From positions 1 to 64,000 of the forward strand of contig JBGVCG010000033.1 of assembly GCA_045226255.1 (NCBI GenBank): 64,000 bases of DNA, read 5' to 3'. The number at the start of each line of letters is the position of its first letter. Position 1 is the first letter of the stretch. The stretch comes from UBA1181 sp045226255. Its GTDB lineage: Bacteria; Bacteroidota; Bacteroidia; Bacteroidales; Paludibacteraceae. This document shows positions 60,501-64,000 of the stretch, one piece after another. The notes beneath the pieces are model-generated. The model made no database searches and was not told where the DNA came from. It saw only the letters and a list, made by a program, of their open reading frames with translations. Both the position numbers and the translations under genes were made by a program.

Positions 60501-61944
60501 TGGTGTTGAATGAACTCAGATCCAACGAACGGAGGGAGTGACAATCGCAGAACATCTGAACCATGCTCGTTACATTACGTGTGTCAAACGAACTCACATC
60601 CAATGATTCAATTGAACCGCAGCTCATGAACATGCCCTTCATGCTGGTGACCTGACTGGTGCGGAAATGACTTAAATCTAATGAAACGAGGGAGGAACAT
60701 CCCCTGAACATGCTAGCCATGCTTCTGACAGAATCCGTCACCAGATTCTCCATCCCTTCAATCGTTTTTATCCGGGAAAAGCCGTTGAACCAATTGGCGA
60801 GGGATGTCGGACGATAGGCTTTCATCGATGGATCAATCACAATGTTTGTCACTTTCGCGTTGTCAATCGTGTCTTGATTGAGAATCCATTTCCCTTTGTT
60901 AAACTTGTGTGCATTAGGTGCATCGACACCGTAATACAACTTCAAAGCAAATGAGTCAATCCGGTTATATGCATCATAACGGATGTCGTACGGTATGGCA
61001 TAGGGCTTAAGATCGTCCTTCGACGTGAAATAGCCTGGGTTGTCCTCCCCGCCATCAATGTGCGCATAGATGCTCCCTGCTTTTTTATAGGAGGTTCCCT
61101 TCCCTCCGACTAGGTGTATGCAGTTTATAAACTGATCCGGATAAGTGGAGTCGTTCGCGAAGTGGGTCTGGTCCCAACTGTCGTTGACGATAATAGTTCG
61201 CAAATTGGATTCTATTCCTGTCATCGACGAACCGAACACCCTCCATGCCTGTTTTACATTTGTTATGTCTAAATTACTTAGATCCAATACTTCCATCTCC
61301 AGCGTGGAATTGAACATTCCGGATATCTCCTCCACTTTTCTTGTGTCAAAACTGCTAATATTCAACAGTTTGAGTTTGAGGCATCCCGCAAACATAAAAG
61401 CCATATTGCGCACCTTGCTCGTGTTGAAGCTGCTAAGATCCAGCGATTGGATAGCTGTACAGCCTTCAAACATGGATTCCATGCTAATCACATCATCCGT
61501 CACTAGATTCTCCAGTCCATCGAAGCTATTTGCCGACAAACTGTAGAACCAACCCGCAAGAGTGTCTGGGCGATACGATTTTAGCGATGTGTCGATAACC
61601 ACTTTTTGGACTTTACCCCCATTTAAGTACGAAGCACCGGACTTCCATACGCTTTTAGGGGCGCTGCTTGGATTTTCCGCCGCCACTTCCCAGATGTAAC
61701 CTGAGGCTATTTTCGGGGCGTAGGCATAGGCACCCTCGCTAGGGGTCTCGCCATACTGCAAAGTGAAGGTGGATTCACCCTCGTTGAATACTCCATAAAC
61801 TACTTTGTCGGCGGCTGTGGCCGACTGATAAGAAAAGAATAACAGGGAAAAGAGTAAGGACAAAACATGCCATCCTCTCCGTTGCAGACCATGACTAATG
61901 CTAGGTCTTTGGACTTTTTTAGTAAAGAATTTACACATAAGCAT
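57529..61944 (-). CDS. Large BspA-like surface protein with DUF285 repeats
   Basis: 1471 residues. A signal peptide lies within the first 45 residues (HVLSLLFSLLFFSYQSATAA). There are three blocks of about 23-25-residue DUF285 repeats (about 120-240, 370-560 and 690-960; pattern NVTDMSYMFSGCEKL / LDLSSFNTSN), each introduced by a VVIDPSMKxYxPxxLxxWF-type linker. Near the C-terminus are three Listeria-type beta repeats (about 1215-1395, with YKVDDVVYQQDTIAFGDTI and FNRWVGLPETMPAEDIT), then a T9SS-type sorting domain (LFIQASVASPYRIYDVRGN to GQKAKFVVD). It is likely a T9SS-exported surface adhesin; the ligand is unknown. Such proteins often vary in repeat number. Confidence 0.85.
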   Translation of the reverse strand: MLMCKFFTKKVQRPSISHGLQRRGWHVLSLLFSLLFFSYQSATAADKVVYGVFNEGESTFTLQYGETPSEGAYAYAPKIASGYIWEVAAENPSSAPKSVWKSGASYLNGGKVQKVVIDTSLKSYRPDTLAGWFYSLSANSFDGLENLVTDDVISMESMFEGCTAIQSLDLSSFNTSKVRNMAFMFAGCLKLKLLNISSFDTRKVEEISGMFNSTLEMEVLDLSNLDITNVKQAWRVFGSSMTGIESNLRTIIVNDSWDQTHFANDSTYPDQFINCIHLVGGKGTSYKKAGSIYAHIDGGEDNPGYFTSKDDLKPYAIPYDIRYDAYNRIDSFALKLYYGVDAPNAHKFNKGKWILNQDTIDNAKVTNIVIDPSMKAYRPTSLANWFNGFSRIKTIEGMENLVTDSVRSMASMFRGCSSLVSLDLSHFRTSQVTSMKGMFMSCGSIESLDVSSFDTRNVTSMVQMFCDCHSLRSLDLSSFNTNNVTDMIYMFRDCNKCANLNLTSFNTQNITSMNGMFINCKSLDTLDLSSFDTRKVTDMEYMFHNDSSLTTIFVSDCWRTDSIVADDNMFKGCVSLVGEKGTAFDLNHTDKSYAHIDEGEGNPGYLSYGRQVYVEREGHILTFRYGIAPDNAYILRQNGNQGIDYFWQSKVDPSLSGSKFYPEGDTLVVIDPSMKTFKPYTLKKMFDGFKGIKNIQGLDNLVTDNVTDMSGMFNECNNLDSLCLDGFKTDYVTDMSDMFNGCYNLRSLNLRSFKTDNVTNMSGMFANCLRVTSLDISSFNTSNVTDMNCMFFAMCSLGSIDLKGFDTKKVTNMSRMFFGCQSFTEIDIKNLETAEVTDMSAMFADCRKLTSIKHNFNTRNVTTMNNMFGSCYNLTYMTQISHVTAKLKDMSYMFSGCEKFTIIDLRGIDTKNVTDMSNMFIGCANLKHIVVDDQWSTASLEKGTYIFDGCTNLVGKLGTKYNPAIHYDSTSLMRIDSAYAHVDGEGGKPGYLTDELVRYFVADSSAHTLTLYQGTNIPQNAVTFNTLLFQNSDSVPWKGARSFVDTVIIDPTFAYMESYSNIDREFTLDYWFYGFERLKCIKGLEDLEISVMNYTFYGCKALEYIDLSTLGFNRPNNSCNAFNYAFSGCSSLKKIIVGDDVPSAIAYKGMFDGCDALVGGRGSKVSDFNDYRSAARLDETGKYAGLFTYYKSNIVYNLDGGAWEEGKKGAEEFEFQDCPLTVSDPVKENYLFMGWEVSQEDMRLDTLSTLTINREDFFNTPYTCTALWQKDEFVINYMVDGELYMRDTLASGTRITHEGIPAPKKTGHTFKGWIGKKGTPTTMPTYDLTFNAFFTVNDYVLTYKVDDVVYQQDTIAFGDTITPIAGPSKKGFTFNRWVGLPETMPAEDITVTSLYIQSTGVVSNGNDDLRIWTSDGSLFIQASVASPYRIYDVRGNLVEKGVAKDVTQISLPRQTIYVIEINGQKAKFVVD

Positions 61945-62475
61945 AACACTATATTATTAACAACCAATGCCATAGGCCTATTTAAGCCTATGCGTTCATA
62001 TCAAATCGCACTTTTTTGATTTTTTGTACACTAAGAATGTAAAGACAGAGTAATAATTACTACAAATATATATTTTTCCCGAAAAAACGCAATAGTTTTA
62101 TTGAAAAAAATGAGTGAAAAGGACGCGGAGTTGACGTTTTCGCAAGGCAGGGGGAGGAGATGTTTTTCGGTTCTCTGAAATAGTAGTTTGTAAATGATTA
62201 AATAGTAGATGATTGTGAATGTCTGATACGGAAACTCTTCGGAAGGACCGCTTCCCACGAACCTTTACGCACGGAACCCTGAAAGGGTGACATATCCCAG
62301 CCAGGGGTGTGAACCCCTGGAAAAAGAGCGCATGATGAGGGGAACCCCGAGGGGGTGGTACGGTTTATATGTTCAAAATCAGACAATTAGGCAACATAAG
62401 GATGTTGCAGTGTGGAATGGCAGATGCATTGTTTCCTTTGGTAAAATTATAATTGCAATGTGTCTCTTTTTTTAG
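61945..62475. other. Long intergenic region
   Basis: AT-rich upstream region of the DUF285 gene (61945-62110), then a GC-hairpin array (62276-62354). Short open frames here lack ribosome sites and protein-like composition. No gene is seen. Confidence 0.5.
62276..62354 (+). repeat. GC-hairpin intergenic array, copy 2
   Basis: ACCCTGAAAGGGT (62276-62288), CCAGGGGTGTGAACCCCTGG (62301-62320), CCCCGAGGGG (62345-62354). Its first two hairpins parallel those at 55522-55566. Confidence 0.5.
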
Positions 62476-62518
62476 TATGTTTGTTCTGTTAACCAAATAT
62501 TTTATTTTACGAAACAGA
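62452..62518 (+). promoter_or_regulatory. Promoter and early leader motif of the type III-like methylase gene
   Basis: ATTG (62452-62455), 20 bp, TATGTTTG (62476-62483), then TTTTACGAAACAGA (62505-62518), the 14-bp motif also found at the same place before the EcoRI-family methylase. The implied leader is about 270 nt. Confidence 0.55.
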
Positions 62519-62558
62519 TATAGATTTATAATGTACATATTATCAAAGCGTTAGCTTT

Positions 62559-62761
62559 TATTCTCGCAACAGAAATTTCGCCAAAATTTAACCAGTAGAA
62601 TAAAGTAACAAATAGCTTAAAAGGTAACCGACGCTTCGGCGTGGGCTTATCTTGTTATTTGTTACGGGTGTTTGGCGACACCTCTGTTGCGGACGGATGG
62701 CCCGCGCTACTTTTTTATAAGTATAAAACAGAATATTCACGCAACAGAAATTTCGCCAAAA
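62559..62761 (+). repeat. Direct repeats enclosing a structured element before the methylase gene
   Basis: A 28-bp repeat (one mismatch; core CAACAGAAATTTCGCC) occurs at 62559-62586 and 62734-62761, the second ending at the base before the ATG. Between them GTAACAAATA (62605-62614) pairs perfectly with TATTTGTTAC (62656-62665) around an inner hairpin ACGC-TTCG-GCGT (62631-62642). Confidence 0.6.
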
Positions 62762-64000
62762 ATGACTGACAGCAATAATGATGTGCATACGGAGCAAGAT
62801 ACCGTCTCCCTACAAATCCGCATTCGCGAGCTGGAGAAGGAGATCGTGCGACTACACACGCAAATTAAGGAGCAACGTTACGGATTAACATGGCTCGATG
62901 TTCCTGAAGCCTTCGAAACGGAATCGGAAAACAAAATTCCTATCCTTGAAGAGGTGAAAGAGAAGGCAATTGACAAAGGAGGTGATACCTCACCTCATAT
63001 TATTATCGAAGGAGATAACTATCATGCACTCACTTGTTTAAACTATACCCACCGAGGTAAAATAGACGTCATCTACATTGATCCTCCTTATAATACGGGT
63101 AGTGATGGATTTACCTACAAGGATAAACGCTTCTTGAAGGAGTTTCCTGATGGCTCGCCTGTACCTAAGGAACACCCTTTGCGCCATAGCTATTGGCTGT
63201 CATTTATGAGCAAACGATTAGAACTCGCAAAAAATCTTTTGAGCGATAAGGGCGTGATTTTTATTTCCATTGACGATAATGAACAGGCGAATTTGAAGTT
63301 GTTGTGTGACAAGGTGTTCGGGGAAGAGAATTTTGTGGCACAAGTAATGTGGCATAAAAATTATGCTTCTTCAAATGACTCGAAAACATTCTCCAATGTA
63401 TTAGACTATATCTTAGTATATAGAAAATCAGAGAATTTTTTACGGAATTTACTACCTCGAACAGAAAAACAAAATCACTTATACAAATATGATTCTCAAG
63501 ATGGAAAAGGATTGTGGCGTCCTGACAATCTATCCGTCAGAACATATTCTGCAAATTATGATTACCCAATAATCAATCCTAACACAGGAACTATTTACAA
63601 TCCCCCCAAAGGAAGATCTTGGATGACAAACAAAGAAAAGGTGGAGGAATGGATTAAAGAATCTCGTGTTTATTTTGGATTAAATGGGAAAGGGGCACCT
63701 CAACTTAAAAGATATTTATCAGAGGTTCAAAAAGGTGTAGTTCCAACAACATATTGGAATTATGAAGATTGTGGGCATAATGATGAAGCCAGAAGAGAAA
63801 TAAAAATGATTTTTGGACATCCCCCTTTTGATTCGCCCAAACCATCCAAGCTAATAATGCAGATACTACAAATAGCATCTTCTTCAAAATCCTTCACTAT
63901 TCTCGACTTTTTTGCCGGTTCAGGTACCACTCTGCACGCCACGATGAAACTGAATGCTGAAGATGGCGGACATCGCCAATGCATCTTGGTGCAGCAGCGA
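62762..64000 (+). CDS. Adenine-specific DNA methyltransferase, type III Mod-like (incomplete at window end)
   Basis: 413 codons are open from ATG 62762 to the window edge with no stop. After an N-terminal coiled coil (SLQIRIRELEKEIVRLHTQIKEQRYGLTW begins at 16) comes IIIEGDNYHAL (about 80-90), the catalytic motif DPPYNTG (107-113), DEEK-like DNEQANLKLLCDKVFGEENF, and the SAM-binding DFFAGSGTT (about 382-390). This order (catalytic motif before the SAM site) is the beta class, as in type III Mod subunits. It adds methyl to adenine N6. A Res helicase/nuclease gene would be expected beyond the edge if it is a type III system. Confidence 0.88.
   Translation, partial: MTDSNNDVHTEQDTVSLQIRIRELEKEIVRLHTQIKEQRYGLTWLDVPEAFETESENKIPILEEVKEKAIDKGGDTSPHIIIEGDNYHALTCLNYTHRGKIDVIYIDPPYNTGSDGFTYKDKRFLKEFPDGSPVPKEHPLRHSYWLSFMSKRLELAKNLLSDKGVIFISIDDNEQANLKLLCDKVFGEENFVAQVMWHKNYASSNDSKTFSNVLDYILVYRKSENFLRNLLPRTEKQNHLYKYDSQDGKGLWRPDNLSVRTYSANYDYPIINPNTGTIYNPPKGRSWMTNKEKVEEWIKESRVYFGLNGKGAPQLKRYLSEVQKGVVPTTYWNYEDCGHNDEARREIKMIFGHPPFDSPKPSKLIMQILQIASSSKSFTILDFFAGSGTTLHATMKLNAEDGGHRQCILVQQR

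Noticed and set aside
57529..61944. CRISPR-like periodic repeats
   Set aside because: The periodicity comes from translated DUF285 protein repeats of about 23-25 residues in an intact frame, not from identical DNA repeats with unique spacers. No CRISPR array is seen in the window.
62031..62386. Short minus-strand reading frames in the last long gap
   Set aside because: They overlap hairpin repeats, lack ribosome sites and have no protein-like composition.

Overview
The window looks like a chromosomal segment of a Bacteroidales bacterium (Prevotella/Bacteroides/Tannerella-like; genus not resolved). The evidence is: Bacteroidetes-type promoters (TTTG, about 20 bp, TAnnTTTG), cell-surface proteins with type IX secretion (T9SS) C-terminal domains, BspA-like leucine-rich and DUF285 repeat proteins, a hybrid-two-component-like regulator with a C-terminal AraC domain, a flexirubin-type tyrosine ammonia-lyase, and DUF3467 beside rpoC. 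Native genes favour C-ending codons. Two stretches (about 1-2.5 kb and 49.4-55 kb, plus the right edge) use more A/T-ending codons and look acquired.

Layout. 0-2.9 kb: small accessory genes on the minus strand, including a barstar-like inhibitor and two genes each broken by an in-frame TAG, then a TSCPD-domain protein. 3.2-11.3 kb: a beta-barrel protein, a HelD-type RNA polymerase recycling helicase, a secreted esterase, and a large membrane sensor/AraC regulator that lacks a kinase ATPase domain. 11.3-17.5 kb: the envelope operon DUF6089-uppS-bamA-ompH-ompH, then murI. 18.2-26.3 kb: a lone TraG/VirD4-like coupling ATPase, a His/Cys-rich lipoprotein, and a fragment of an aryl-polyene/flexirubin-type pathway (ammonia-lyase, FabG, LolA-like protein, lipoprotein). 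26.6-28.9 kb: a BspA-like LRR protein. 29.0-42.3 kb: the transcription/translation superoperon tRNA(Thr-Tyr-Gly-Thr)-tuf-tRNA(Trp)-secE-nusG-rplK-rplA-rplJ-rplL-rpoB-rpoC. 42.4-49.4 kb: hpf, xerC, rpsU, pepT, a TM2 protein, a lipoprotein/barrel protein, and a sodium-dependent transporter with its 42-residue MetS-like partner. 49.4-55.1 kb: an accessory island with a transporter-PhoU-winged-helix fusion between 45-bp direct repeats, a DUF262-HNH nuclease, a Fic protein and an EcoRI-family adenine methylase with a structured leader. 55.7-61.9 kb: a barrel protein, LD-carboxypeptidase and a 1471-residue DUF285-repeat surface protein. 62.8 kb to the end: an incomplete type III-like adenine methyltransferase.

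Most remarkable: one reading frame joins a Na+/phosphate symporter, a PhoU domain and a C-terminal PhoB/OmpR-type DNA-binding domain. It is preceded by two 7-bp direct repeats 11 bp apart, the geometry of a Pho box. I infer a membrane-bound phosphate sensor that may act directly on DNA. Other points of note are the shared promoter/leader motif and structured leaders of the two methyltransferase genes, the helically phased operators in front of fic, a two-copy small-RNA-like element, and several operator-like repeats with regulator-typical spacing. All calls come from reading the sequence; no database search was run.
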